A program made the translations under genes and the position numbers. From Syngnathus acus (Eukaryota; Chordata; Actinopteri; Syngnathiformes; Syngnathidae), in NCBI RefSeq assembly GCF_901709675.1, contig NC_051098.1:8619000-8682999 (forward strand): DNA of 64,000 bases, given 5' to 3'. Below are positions 39,170-50,927 of the stretch, in pieces (position 1 is the first letter of the stretch; each line of letters begins with the position of its first letter). A model generated the notes under the pieces. It saw only the letters and a program-made list of their open reading frames with translations, was not told the origin of the DNA and did no database searches.

Positions 39170-39300
39170 AAACACATTCGGTACAATGTTCCCTCTAAAC
39201 TGCGCGCGTGCGCAATCGCGCACTGCCCGCACGTTCTCAGCGCACAAGAAATCTATCCAGCGCATAAACTGATTTAGCACAATGGCGGAAAAAACTTTAA
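39170..39300. repeat. GC-rich interspersed repeat fragment
   Basis: The segment starting TTCCCTCTAAACTGCGCGCG is abruptly GC- and CpG-rich inside AT-rich DNA and resembles the end of a vertebrate DNA transposon. The other end was not found. Confidence 0.35.
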
Positions 39301-40214
39301 TGGTCAGAGCACAGTAGCGATATAAATGGTTGTAAGCATAAAAATATATTAACTTAGCAAATGACTTGTTACAAAACTTTCCAGGAAATACTAATATTTC
39401 GCTTAAATTATATAAATGCACCACACACGCTCTGAGCCAAATGGGTAGCGACAGACCTCAAATATTGCACTTTATCAGTTGAATAAAAGACTAAAAACAA
39501 TTAGGATAAACCCTTCACTAAAGTAATTGGTTATACTAATTACAATTAGCAAAAATAAGAATGAAAAGAAAAATTAAACAATGATTTTCCCAACCTTGTG
39601 TGCCTTCCCTCCAAAGAGTTACCAGATATTGTTCTGATGCTGCTGCTGTCTCTATTTTGTCCACCTCATATGACCACAAAGCCAGTCAAGATGTGCATTT
39701 ATAGTAAAGTACTTATACTTTTTAACTGACTGACTTTAACAACGCTTGGAAGGCTCGTTAATGCTACACTGTTCATAGCTCAAAGGTCATTTTACGCACT
39801 GGACTGTCTGTGTTAAGGAAAGGGGTCAAAATGTGAGCTCTTTGGACTACAGTCTCTTTTGAGTATCGGTCAATCCAACCAACCTACTATATCTGAAAAG
39901 CAACCAACAATTATGTTTGAATGAAAAATTTTTTTAGACAGCAATAACCAGCGACCAGGCTAGGCCAGCTACATATACACTATTCATACAATCTGACGTC
40001 CTTTTAAGAATTAAATTGCAGGGAGAATGGAATGTAATATCTGATTCATCATTCCAAAATTTCACAACTTAACAGAAATGAAACTTTTTGTAATTTCGCA
40101 ACAGAATCTTTTTTAGACAGGAAGACAGGAAATCAGACAAACAAACACCTAAAGGACATGACATCAAGAAATGTCAGTATCAGGATCACGAGATAACGTT
40201 ATCCGTTATTATTT

Positions 40215-41115
40215 CTAAGGTTCGGCCCGCGGGCCAAACCCGGCCCGTGTCTAAATTTAGACCGGTCCGAAGCATCGTGTCATAAAATCGATAATATGTG
40301 GCCTGCTGGCACTGTCACAGGGACCTGCGCGCCCCGGAGCGAGCCACACAAATGAAACGCGTACGAACAGGAACGCGCACATAAGCGAGCGCTCATGATT
40401 GGGTGTAAGCGCGTTCTCCGCCGTCCCTTCCCATTTCATGCAGACACAGTTGTCCGTTTGCAATATAATCAGTGATACAGACACTATCTTATCCAAATGT
40501 GCGCACACCAAGGACTAAGCAGACCCTAAGATCAGTGACGCTGCACAGGGAAAGGCAAAATAACCCACGGACTACTAGTGAAAGCTCTATCCACTTCCTC
40601 CTAACTCTACAAACACTTCAGCGCGTCCGCGCCGCCCACTCACAGTGATTGCAAACAACAAATAGACTATATGGATATTTATTTTGTGATTATGAAGTAT
40701 TTTGTTGTGTATGAAGTTAAAACTAAAAAGATAAAATGGAGAATGATTTGAATCTGACATGATACAACCTGGCCTGTTTACAAAACACCAATATCACCCT
40801 CGTCATTAATACAATAACAATAATAAAACAAACTCAATACATGTAATAAAAAAATTCATTCAACTTTCATAAGATCGTTCATTTGTATTTATTATTATTT
40901 TCATATATAACTATCCTGATAATGCAATTGACAATAGATTCTCATTTGGAATATCAACCTATCTGCAGACAGCAAAGGATATAGTTATACATATTTACAA
41001 GTTAATTTACAATGGTAATGGTTGGAGGAATGTCAGTCCGAGAATGGTCGGCACCTATACATTTTCATCTAACCAAATATGCCCCCCTTTGCAAAGAGTT
41101 TGGACACCCATGATG
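40215..41115. mobile_element. Degenerate hAT-like element
   Basis: The left side carries TTCGGCCCGCGGGCCAAACC and CCGGCCCGTG; the right side ends in GAGTTTGGACACCCATG. These resemble decayed ends of the same broad hAT group seen at 10848. No convincing target duplication could be read, so boundaries are approximate. Confidence 0.4.
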
Positions 41116-41981
41116 TGCTTGTATCACTGTTCTGTATTAAATATAAATTTAAAGTCAAATTCCTCATTGGAGTACCATTTATTAGGTTAAGAAACAAAAG
41201 ACAATTATTTTGGTAAATTTCATATCCAAAAACATATCTTGAGAAAAAAATATATACAACTGTAGAAAAATACAGCAGTTCAGATAAAACTCATTGTTGC
41301 ATAATCATAATTGCAAAATGTCACAAGTACAGCACTAGTTTGAATAGTAAACAAAATTGGAATGTTGGGCACAAGTCTTGCTGTTATTCACAAGATACTG
41401 CAAAGCTCAAATAGTGCTGAGAGGAAGCCCCTCACAGATCAAGTGTAAAAGTTATTGTTTATTTGCTTTTGTGCAAAATGATCCATGCATCAAATTGTTG
41501 CAGTGTTTCTACTTCCTGGGCCTGAATTTGACATCTCGGTTGGATATCGCATTTTCTTCTTTTAGCAGCCAAGCCATGAATTAAAAATGTCCATCTTGTA
41601 GTAGAAAACACGTCATGTAAACAATATGTAAATGTGATATTAGTGGATTGTTATAACTGAAATGGTTAAGCAACTGCATTTCTAACATCTGGTTGATGTT
41701 TGTTTTAAATGCCTTTTCAAAATAATTCACCTTTTAGTCACATAATGTGTTAACATTTGTTTTTCATTGTTTTATGGATAAAGAAGATCTGATTTGTGAT
41801 CATATTAATAGAAATGAAGGTGTTTCCCTCTACTTCTGATTCGTCATCCACTAGGCTCGAGTGTGGACTTGAAAATAAACATGGCGTGAGACTTGCGTGT
41901 CAGCAGCGCAGACCATGTCAGACCATAATGTGGCTCAGACCAGAGAGCAGGACACTGATGAGGCGGGGAAGCTGGGCACTA

Positions 41982-44900
41982 TCAGGGCCCAGTCACATTG
42001 GCCCATGGAGGAAAGGAGTCCAGGTGAAACATTGCCCGACCCCAGGTATTGATGGACAGCGTGATGCACAATATGCCGATAATGTTCATGACTATTCCAG
42101 TCCTAGCCTGAAAGATGAGAGAAGGTCGAACAGAGAGGCATACAAACATGGATGAATGGACTGCTCCCACAAATTAACTTAATTGGTAGGTGTAGATGGC
42201 AAAATTGCTGGCCGGACGGACGGATGGGTGGATCTACTAACAAATGTGGGGTTGTAGGTACATAATAGACTCACTGACAGACAGCTAGGTAATTCAACTT
42301 ACTGGTTAGCTATGCTAGTTCCACATAGGACGAACCGAGGCCAATAGACCACACTCACCATGTCCGAAACCTTGAGATATCCATAGGAAAATACGATGGC
42401 GTTGGGTGGCGTGGCCACAGGCAACATGAAGGCAAAGGAGGCGCTCAGGGTACAAGGCACCATGACGTACAATGGGTTGATTCCAATGGACTGCGACTGT
42501 GGAATCAAACAAGGATCAACTTCAATCCTCCGCTCGACGTCAGCTGGTAACCGCCAAAGAAAAAACTGATAATTTAGACAAATTCCTGCAAACTCAGGGC
42601 TGACTCATTGCATCTGAAATAGAGAATAAGTGGAACATTGAAAAAACTCTCAACAGACGGGCATAATTTAGGAGAATTCCTGCAAACTCAGGGCTGACTC
42701 ATTGCATCTGAAATAGAGAATAAGTGGAACATTGCTAGCAATAATAGCAGCCTGCAAACATGAGTCTGAAAGCATGACACCTCACAAGGGCAGAATAATT
42801 TCTGCTTCTTAGAATACACGGCATAGGTAACAGCCCTTCATCGGAATTGTGGCCACACTGATTTATAGGTTGTGGCCACCAACATATGTTATTGAACCAT
42901 TCAAGGACTGTTCTTATTGCGTGTGGGAAGACATAATCTTTACTTGAAAGGATTCAACAGCAAATTAAACAATGAAGGGGTTTGCCAAAGGTATAATGAA
43001 ACAATGCGAAGGGATTTATTTTAATTGAAGCCCCAAAGATAGTTTATGTTAACAACTTGAAATTTGGCAAGCATGTATTTACTGAACAGAACAAAGTCTT
43101 GAGAAGCCATCCCCGAATCAGCTGGAATAAGCAAAGGAAAAAATCCTTCAGTATCATTTCGGCTATTGAGAGTGAGACTTGATTTCTCACCATAAAATAG
43201 GAAACTGTAAGAAGTCAACTCCACAAGCTTGACCAAATGTCTTGAATGTGATTATCACATCCCCTTGGAAGATTCATAATGACCCCCTACTAGCAAAGAT
43301 ATCTAGCTTCAATAACTCCGAACACTTCAAACTTGCATTGAGTCCTCTGTCTGGTACATTTTTACTTATCATAGCTTACGCAAGAGGAACTCACAAGCTA
43401 TAACTTTGTCCCACCCCAATCACTTTCAGTTGCTTGTAGCTGAGGAGATTTTTTCTTTTACTTGTCTTCACCCTGACTAAATATCTCCATTTAACCGGTA
43501 CCATGTTTCGCAACCCGACTCACTGGCGCTCACTCGTAGTCCCCGACCAAGGTACACAGTAATGCTATTCTTCAGCCCGTGGCGGGGTGGGCTGCATTGC
43601 AAGGCCCAGGATTTGAAATGGCGTGTTGGCAGGTTATGAATGGGAGGAGGGGCCCCTGGGGAATGGGACTTAACACATTCAGCTTGAATGAGCAACTACA
43701 CGGATAACAAAACAGGCAAACTGCCACTCGGTGGGGGGGGGGGGTGTTTGAATGCTGGGCTGCCATTGAGGGAAATCGACTGAAAAGAATCACTTCACCT
43801 CGTTGAACCAAACATCAAATGATGTTGTCTTTGAAATTGTTATTCTATTGCTTACCAATGATGCTAAGATGGGCAGGAAGAGTGTCGCAGTGGCCACATT
43901 GCTGGCGCACTCTGTGAAAGTTGCAATCAGGAGGCACAAGATAATGGCGATTGCCCATGGTGGGATGCCTTTCAAGGGACTCATTTGATCTCCCAACCAC
44001 CTGGAAAGTCCCGATACCTGTAAACAATTCATGAACTAATCGTACATTCAAGGTATCAGAGATTGAAGGACATGTTAAAAGATGTCCTTTGAAAGTCTAA
44101 AAGAGCTAAGATGGACAACAGATTGACAGTACAGTAAGACTAGCACTAGCATCCGTGATCAAGATTCAGACTTTTCCTAGGAGCAACTAGTAGTCTCGTG
44201 TCTGTCCTCCACCTACCTCACTCCCTTTGGCCAGTGCAAAGCCTCCTCCAAGGAGCAGCACAATTCCCCATGGTAACTTCTTCTGGGTCACCTTCCAGCT
44301 GAGCAGACGTGAAGAGGAGCTGGACGTCTGATCGGATGCTACAGAGTGAAGTTGTCAGTGTTGTGTCATTCCACGGCGACAACGTTTTGATGGACCAACC
44401 TATGTCGAAATTGTTTGTCTTCCATGAGCAGAAACGTGGGGGTCTTGATGGCAGGACAAAGAGGAGGATGGCAATGAAGATAGCCACAGTGGCATCTGTG
44501 ACGTACCTGAATGGAAGGTGATGTTGTCATACGACGTGGACTTCAAGATATAAAGGGCCCTACTTTCGTGAACAGGCGCATGTGTTCTCACTATAAAAAC
44601 TGGCACTGCTTCATTTTTGTGACATGGCAAGTTCAGTTTATCATTTAGGTTTGGCAGACTGTGCTGTGCCTCATTAGGTATTCCAGTGCACTGTGAGCAT
44701 TTTCTAGGGCATGCCCCTGGCACAGCTAACAATTCAGGGACATAGTAGTATTGACAAAAACAGGCTAAACCAGGTCTAAATTGTGGCGCGGATGGCTGTT
44801 CCTAGCTATGGCTAACTTTACATCATACACAAATGGAGATCTTCTTGGCACATCTTCACAAACGTATCTCCTGCATGGATTTGACTAAGTCCGTTAAGCT

Positions 44901-47900
44901 TCTACAATGTCGACTGCATCGCTTTCTTGTGCTGACTTTAAAGGGAATAAGGGGACCCCCTTCGATTGGCCGGCAAACGTCGGCTTTGTTGTCCCACAAT
45001 GGCTCAAACGCCCATTTCTAACTATGATTGTCTATGAAAATACCTAAAGAAAGTAAGTTAGACTGCACTTTACATTCGGGAATATAGAGACCGGTCTGCT
45101 AATTTGGCAAACACAGGCAGTAAGTCTTCTTCTGAAAATCCGACGGCACTTGCATCACTGTGCAGGTGAGCTGTCTATTAAAATAGAGCCCAGTGTGTTA
45201 TTAGGGTGAGAAAAAAAAGTTTTGTACTCTGCTTTGGAGTTGAAGATGTTAGTGGCCCAGCCGTGCATAAAGCCAGGGTCCCTGGAGAACCACAGGATCA
45301 CTAGCAGAACGAAGAGACCCAGGACGCTGCACTCGCCAAAGGACATGGGCCCCAGACGACGATGCTGCCCCTGGATCACTTGGTAGGCGGCCACTTCCTT
45401 CTCCGTCTTTTCAGAGCCACAGCCCCACGTCTTCTTGAAGCTGGAAATGAAAGTCCCTCTATGTTCAGTGCCCAACCTCTGCCATGTAGTTTCTCAGTCA
45501 CTCACTTGAATCCGATGAAGACAAACTGTAGCCACAACCACGCCATCACCAGCATGAGCATCATGTTGGGGAAGGCGAATCCGAACCAGGAGGCGAAATT
45601 GATCACGTCACCATTTTCAGGAAATAGTCTGAAAGACAACAATATGAAGGTTAACTTAGTTTTACAGTTGAAAACTACGTCTCAGAGTTCACATTCCATT
45701 CGGTTGTGTAATGATTAATCAATGCCATTTTATATTCTTGCCAAAAATATTACTTCCTACTTTGCTAAAATTGTACAAATATTACTAAGCATAACTTGAC
45801 TTTTTTTTCTACCTGTGTGGTTACATGCAACATTTGAATAGTCTTTTAATCCCCACTTGGTTGTTCAATATTATTAATACATGTGTGTGAATATTGCTGC
45901 AGTGACAATTTAATTTCGCAGACAGAATGACCAATGGATGGCTTGGTGGCCTTCATTTCTCATAGAGGCCAGTTAGATGGCCTACAATAACGTCAACCTC
46001 TGATTGGCTGGTTAGAGCAAGCCAAGTTCGATTAGATCTGCAGCCATCTGCACCACAATGTTTCATAAATAGCAACTCTACTGAGTAGGTTTTAAAAATG
46101 ATGTTATTCCAAACTGCTATATAGTGTTTTTGAATTATTCCAAACTGCTATATAGTGTTTTTGTATAACAGTGACAGTTTCTATAGTTGCAACATGATAG
46201 TAGAGGTATAAGGGGATGGATTAGGTCTCTATTGAAGGCCCAGGGGTGAAACTGCACAAAGGGCCACTGCCATTCACCAATCAATCCCAATACCCACTGG
46301 CTCATTTGTCCGTTGAGCACCAAGTTAGGACCAGTCCCCGTCAACGTGGCGGTGCCACCGATGCTGGCGGCGTAGCAGACGCAAAGGGTCATCCCTTTGC
46401 ACATCTTCCGTCTTTCCGCTGCCTCCTTTTGTCGAGTCGCCTCAACGGAGGTGTCCAAGAAAGTCACCACCACAGGACCTTCAAACAGGAGACCAGGGTC
46501 TGAGAGGAGCAAGCGAAAAACACGGTACCGAAGAGTCCAGCATCCACACACCTGTGACATCTGTCTGTTTCTCCTGGTTGCCGTTCACTTCTGACGTCTG
46601 AACCTCCTCTGAGCTCAGGATGGTAGGCATCTGCGCCTCGCTGTTACTGAGCTCCTCCAGGACGGCTTGAACGATGGGCACCATCATGGCTGTGGTGGCC
46701 GTGTTGCTGATCCACATGGACAAGAAGGCCGTCACGCCCATGAAGCCCAGCATCAGCCTGCCGACAAGGGTCAAAAAACCATCTGTGTTAGAGCAGTTGT
46801 TCTTAAACAAAGGTCCTCAAATCCTCCAATAGTACCACCTCCCTGTCTTTTAGAATAAAAGCCTCTTTCAGTTTTCTTTCAAGCCGTATATGGAAATAAA
46901 GTTTTATTTTTTATATCCACTTGCTAAAATATGACTTGTTAAAAAAAAACAAAAAAATACTACAATATTACTTGAAACTTGTTTTCAAAAAATCATTAAA
47001 ACTTTCATTCTTATGCCATTTAGGGCACATGGTAGTTATGATGAGATGATGTTGGAAAATAAAATCTCAGTTGACCCAAATAGTTTGAAAAGCCCTGATT
47101 TCGAGGAATTGTCGCGAATGAATCATCAGCTCGGAAAAAAAGGAACTTGGAAACACAACGACAGATGCAACTCACAGCGCTGGTCGTACACCAACCAGCA
47201 GGAGCACCCTCAGGGCGATTCGCTTATGCAGGTTCCAGTGCTCCACGGCCACGGCCACCATCAGACCCCCCACAAACAACATGTTGGTGTCCTTCAGGTA
47301 CTGCATGCACACCTGAGAAACAGCGGCACAGTACTGATGTTGTCGAGAGAAATAAATGGACTTTTTAAAAGTAATATTTTGACATTTTTGTCTTCAAAAT
47401 AATCCTCCCCCAAAATTTTTACTTTTCATATGAAATGTGACTAAACCCCATGATACCACCGTGAGTTGATATCCACCCAAATTTTCTGGATAATTAAAAT
47501 ACTTGCACACCATAATCTCCAATTTTTTTGCTGTCTTCAATCTCCTCTAATAAAATGTACAGAGGTAACAGCATGAGGTCAGAGCATGTGCCACAAAATA
47601 CATATTTCAAATTCAAACCACAAACTTCAAGCTTTCCTCTTCACTGGTCATTCTGAGTCTGACACACTTTCCCGCATTCTCTGCCATGCTTTGTGCACTC
47701 CCTGAAAGAATTTTTACATCCAGCCCTGTTGTCGTGGCTATCTTCAAAACGAAGACCCTCTTGCACTTGGAAAAGTGTTTATAAAAAAAATTACACTGAG
47801 CCACTTCAGGTGAGAACCTCCAGCAAGACAAAGAACATGCAGGAGAAACCTCAGCCAGGAACTGTCAGATGCATTCTCACCTCTTCACACCATGATCAAA

Positions 47901-48731
47901 GCAAACACCGTCGGATCCACACTGAAGGGGAAAACTCACCATTTGGGTATGTGACAAAGTTAAAAAGGTACTTTTCACTCACATTCTTGGACTCCATGAC
48001 TCCAAAGAGCGGGAAGAGGAGCGCTGGAAGCAGGGCCGTCACCGCCAGTGGGAGAACCTCAGTACACCAGTACACCGCCATGAGGACGATCACATAGCCA
48101 CATGCTGCTTCCTGTCAAAACACTTCAGCATTTACTATCATGGCTCTTACGTAATTAACCGATACTATGATTCAAAGGGCGCTGATGGCTGTTATCAGGA
48201 ATTTAGATTACTTATTTTGTTGATGATGAGTTCTTACTTATTTTGTTGATGATGAGTTATCAGACTATCTCCTAGGCCAGAACACTTGTTCACATTGTTC
48301 ATGTACGCACAAGAAGTTCGTGATTTTAAGTCTTATCATAACAAGAGTGTTAGTGCGTGCGTGCGTCACCGTTGTCACAGCGTGGACGCGGAGGGGTTCC
48401 CACGCTGGAGAAGACCCCTCATGTTAAAATCACAGCTTATTACACCGAGTCCCGTTCTCACGAATTTCGTGTGTATATAGTGCATGAGCAACAGGTGCAA
48501 GTCAAACCTATTCGAGTGGAGTCGAGGAGAAACGTCGAGGACTGTTGCGTCATTTTAGCATCCCGTGTTCGAAATGAATCAGTAAGGGAATAATGAAAAT
48601 AATAATAATAATAATGGTGTATAATATCTTACCGAAGTGCCGATGACGAGCGGCAAAGGCAGCAGAAGGAACGGAGTCGCATAGAGAATAAACTCGTTCT
48701 TGAGCGACAACAGACGCTTGAGCAGAGCCAT
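41982..48731 (-). CDS. slc13a5: Sodium-coupled citrate transporter, SLC13A5 (NaCT) type
   Basis: Twelve exons join in frame to 587 residues (human about 568), in transcript order: 48731-48633, 48111-47983, 47312-47176, 46757-46552, 46499-46298, 45628-45506, 45440-45228, 44506-44400, 44338-44217, 44017-43856, 42496-42359 and 42107-41982 (stop TGA). The family imports citrate and dicarboxylates with sodium across the plasma membrane. Both SLC13 substrate/sodium motifs are intact: SNT at 139-141 in [11 protein letters not shown] and SNV at 485-487 in [15 protein letters not shown], plus [15 protein letters not shown]. Agreement with SLC13A5 is strong throughout ([45 protein letters not shown]-type phrases); SLC13A2 is the main alternative. 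The exon 5 donor was set at 46298 because only this site keeps frame. The ATG lies just before a predicted transmembrane helix, as in the family. Confidence 0.93.
42575..42765. repeat. Two-copy tandem duplication in an slc13a5 intron
   Basis: A segment starting AATTCCTGCAAACTCAGGGC at 42581 is repeated at 42675, 94 bp downstream, through to AGTGGAACATTG. It lies in the intron between the exons at 42359 and 43856. The copies are almost identical, so the duplication is recent. Confidence 0.85.
46105..46165. repeat. Two-copy 30-bp tandem duplication in an slc13a5 intron
   Basis: ATTCCAAACTGCTATATAGT followed by GTTTTTG is repeated with a 30-bp period. A similar small duplication (ACTTATTTTGTTGATGATGA) occurs near 48208-48260 in intron 1. 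Confidence 0.85.
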
Positions 48732-48906
48732 TCTGATTAAAGCTACAATTGGTAAAGTGGCCGTCTCTTTTTACTGCGTGCGTGGAGATGCAATGACGGA
48801 GTAAGGAGGGAGATACTAGTCCCATGCGAATGAAAGAGACCGGGGGGCGTTGCGCATAATAGAAAGGAGGCGGTGCAAAGTTGTGCAGACAGGGCCAAAA
48901 AAGAAA

Positions 48907-48944
48907 AATGTATGTATGTATGTATGTATGTATGTATGTATGTG
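48907..48944 (+). repeat. TATG tetranucleotide microsatellite
   Basis: About nine perfect TATG units. The open frame across it (48873-49202) is a repeat artefact. Confidence 0.9.
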
Positions 48945-49251
48945 ATGAATATAATTATAAGAATCCAAATGAATCCTAATCATAAGTTTGTTATTGCAAA
49001 TGACTATTTTTGTCAGCTGTTTAATAAACTATTCTCACGCAGAGATAAGTTTATCGCCGCATTCTATTTCTATTTGAACCACGTGAGTAAAACCATAAAC
49101 ACAGGAGTAATTGACAAACATTTGTTCGATGTGCAAATTGAAAACAACATCAATGCATTATCATTCAAAACTCTATTGAGTTGTTGCTTGACATTTAGCT
49201 GATGAGAATTAAACTTGTGTATGGAAATCCTCACCTTTGATTATTCCGTTT

Positions 49252-49435
49252 ATCGCTCCTCGGCCTTTTGCTTAGATCAAAGGTAGTATCTTGTCTTATC
49301 AGTATAAAAGCTGATACGTCCTCTATCTGGGGACCATATTAAATTGATTATTGGACCAGGGAGGTTGATTAGGTACTTGCTCTGTCCACTCCACGCATCA
49401 ATCTAGTACTGCAATCCCTCCAGGAACGGCACACC
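49252..49435 (+). pseudogene. U2 snRNA copy, diverged (probable pseudogene)
   Basis: Similarity to U2 snRNA runs end to end: ATCGCTCCTCGGCCTTTTG at the 5' end, the branch-site recognition GTAGTA in GGTAGTATCTTG, CTGATACGTCCTCTATCTGG in the middle, and CTCCAGGAACGGCACACC at the 3' end. The length (184) is a few bases short of canonical. Many substitutions occur, including in the region after GTAGTA and at the Sm site, where the usual T run is broken (ATTATTGGA). I see no convincing PSE about 55 bases upstream. U2 pairs with the intron branch point; this copy is more likely a pseudogene than a working gene, although GTAGTA is intact. Confidence 0.85.
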
Positions 49436-50927
49436 TCACAAATCTATCAACATATGTATATAGATTTATGGTCGTTATATATTACATATTCACCTATGGT
49501 TGAGAATAATACAATTCCTTGCACATTTTCCCACTCAAATTGTATAATTGGCATTAAAGTCCTGCAGGAGGCAGTAGTATTTCAGATACTACGACACATC
49601 CAATAACGCTCATGAGTAACCAGAAGTGTTGTTTGCATATGACCTTCGACAGAAGTACATATTAGACATTACATTATTTAGTCAAGTTAATTGTCTCTTT
49701 TTATCTCAGTCGTAGAATTGGCGTACGAATAACTGTCGTTGTTTAATTTTTGTCCGTTTGTAGTTTATGAATTAGGCTCTTCAATTCATCGGTTTTCATC
49801 CATCTCAGCCATTTGCTGCTTGCTATTGATTGAAAATGTCCATGTCATCACAGCTCACCTTACGAACGTCATGTGAACAAACTGAGAAAACATGTCATTT
49901 TCAGTCAAATCTATAAATTTAGGGTATAGTTTACCGTAACATTTAATCGACTAGTTTACTAATCTTGCAAGTGTGCAAAATGTGATGGTTACCTGCAGAT
50001 TCCTGCCAGCGTGATTTACTAACAAAACATAGTTGGTTAATATTCAGTGTAATTTAATGCAACATGTTCCATGGTTGTGCATGCATGTATCTGTTTTGGC
50101 TCCTGCTGACAGGAATGATTGCTAACATTGATAACACGTAGGGCTGATGATACCTTAAAGGAGACACATCATATTTTTTACTCCGTTCACTTTTATCCAT
50201 TTTCTGTTACGTATTTTCATCTATTGTGTCAGTTTTTGGGGTGGCACTACCAAACAAGGTAATGGGTGCGGCCAAACGGTTTCACAAATCCGCCACCTTT
50301 ATTACTCAAGAGAGCCTTTTGGATGCATTTTGAGTAGTTGTATCAGATGAATTGCATCAAAAGTGTCTGTTTTATTTTTAAATATGGGGGTTTATTTTGT
50401 TACGTGTGATGTACGGGCAAGTCTTCTACTGTTCACATCTTTTTATCGATCAAAATGTTTGCGACGCAAGTAAACGCTACCTCCGATAGAAAAAACTACA
50501 AATATGTCTTATGGCCTGGAAGGAGCGGGGTGTGAAGTATCTCATTTGCATTTAAAGAGCGCACCAAAATGGCTTGCTCTGAGCAGCTCCTCAGAACATG
50601 AAGAGAAGTAAAGAGGGGCCTGTGATGCTATGAAGGCGAGGAATTCAGACAAAAGCTTTGCTGTTTCACTTTATATAGACCACAACTGAATGAGTAAAAT
50701 GTAAAAAGGAAGGATTTGTAAGCATGATATTTCTACTTTAACTAATGTGCATAGCCTTGCTGATTTTAGATTGTGTAGTTAGGACTTAGCATGTGATGCT
50801 GTTACCTACATGACGTGTTATCCACAGCATTCGTTATAGTTTGACTATGGCTAGGTATAAGTAAACCACAGTGTTATCTATATTTAGACTATAGGTGTGC
50901 TAGAATCGTATGCTGCGTGTGACATCA

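Larger units (their letters stand above)
29940..41981. other. Repeat-rich gene desert between MATE copy 2 and slc13a5
   Basis: No exon of a known protein was found in these 12 kb. The start is the 3' UTR of MATE copy 2, with AATAAA-type poly-A signals near 30169 and 30313. The rest is mostly repeats, listed separately: a foldback, a SINE, a duplicated module with a hAT insertion, the 673-bp array and hAT-like remnants. From about 41120 to 41980 I see only AT-rich unique sequence, presumably including the slc13a5 3' UTR. Confidence 0.65.
48732..50927. other. Spacer between slc13a5 and the MASP gene
   Basis: It should include the slc13a5 promoter and 5' UTR, just right of 48731 because the gene is on the minus strand. 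It also holds a TATG microsatellite at 48907-48944 and the diverged U2 copy at 49252. The rest is AT-rich with no exon seen. In mammals the MASP1 gene has a second, MASP-1-type protease exon set downstream of the MASP-3 exon; I find none between 49440 and 50927. Confidence 0.6.

Noticed and set aside
49440-50927. Search for MASP-1-type alternative protease exons downstream of the MASP-3-type domain
   Set aside because: No frame with protease motifs was found, so the gene is called as MASP-3-type only.
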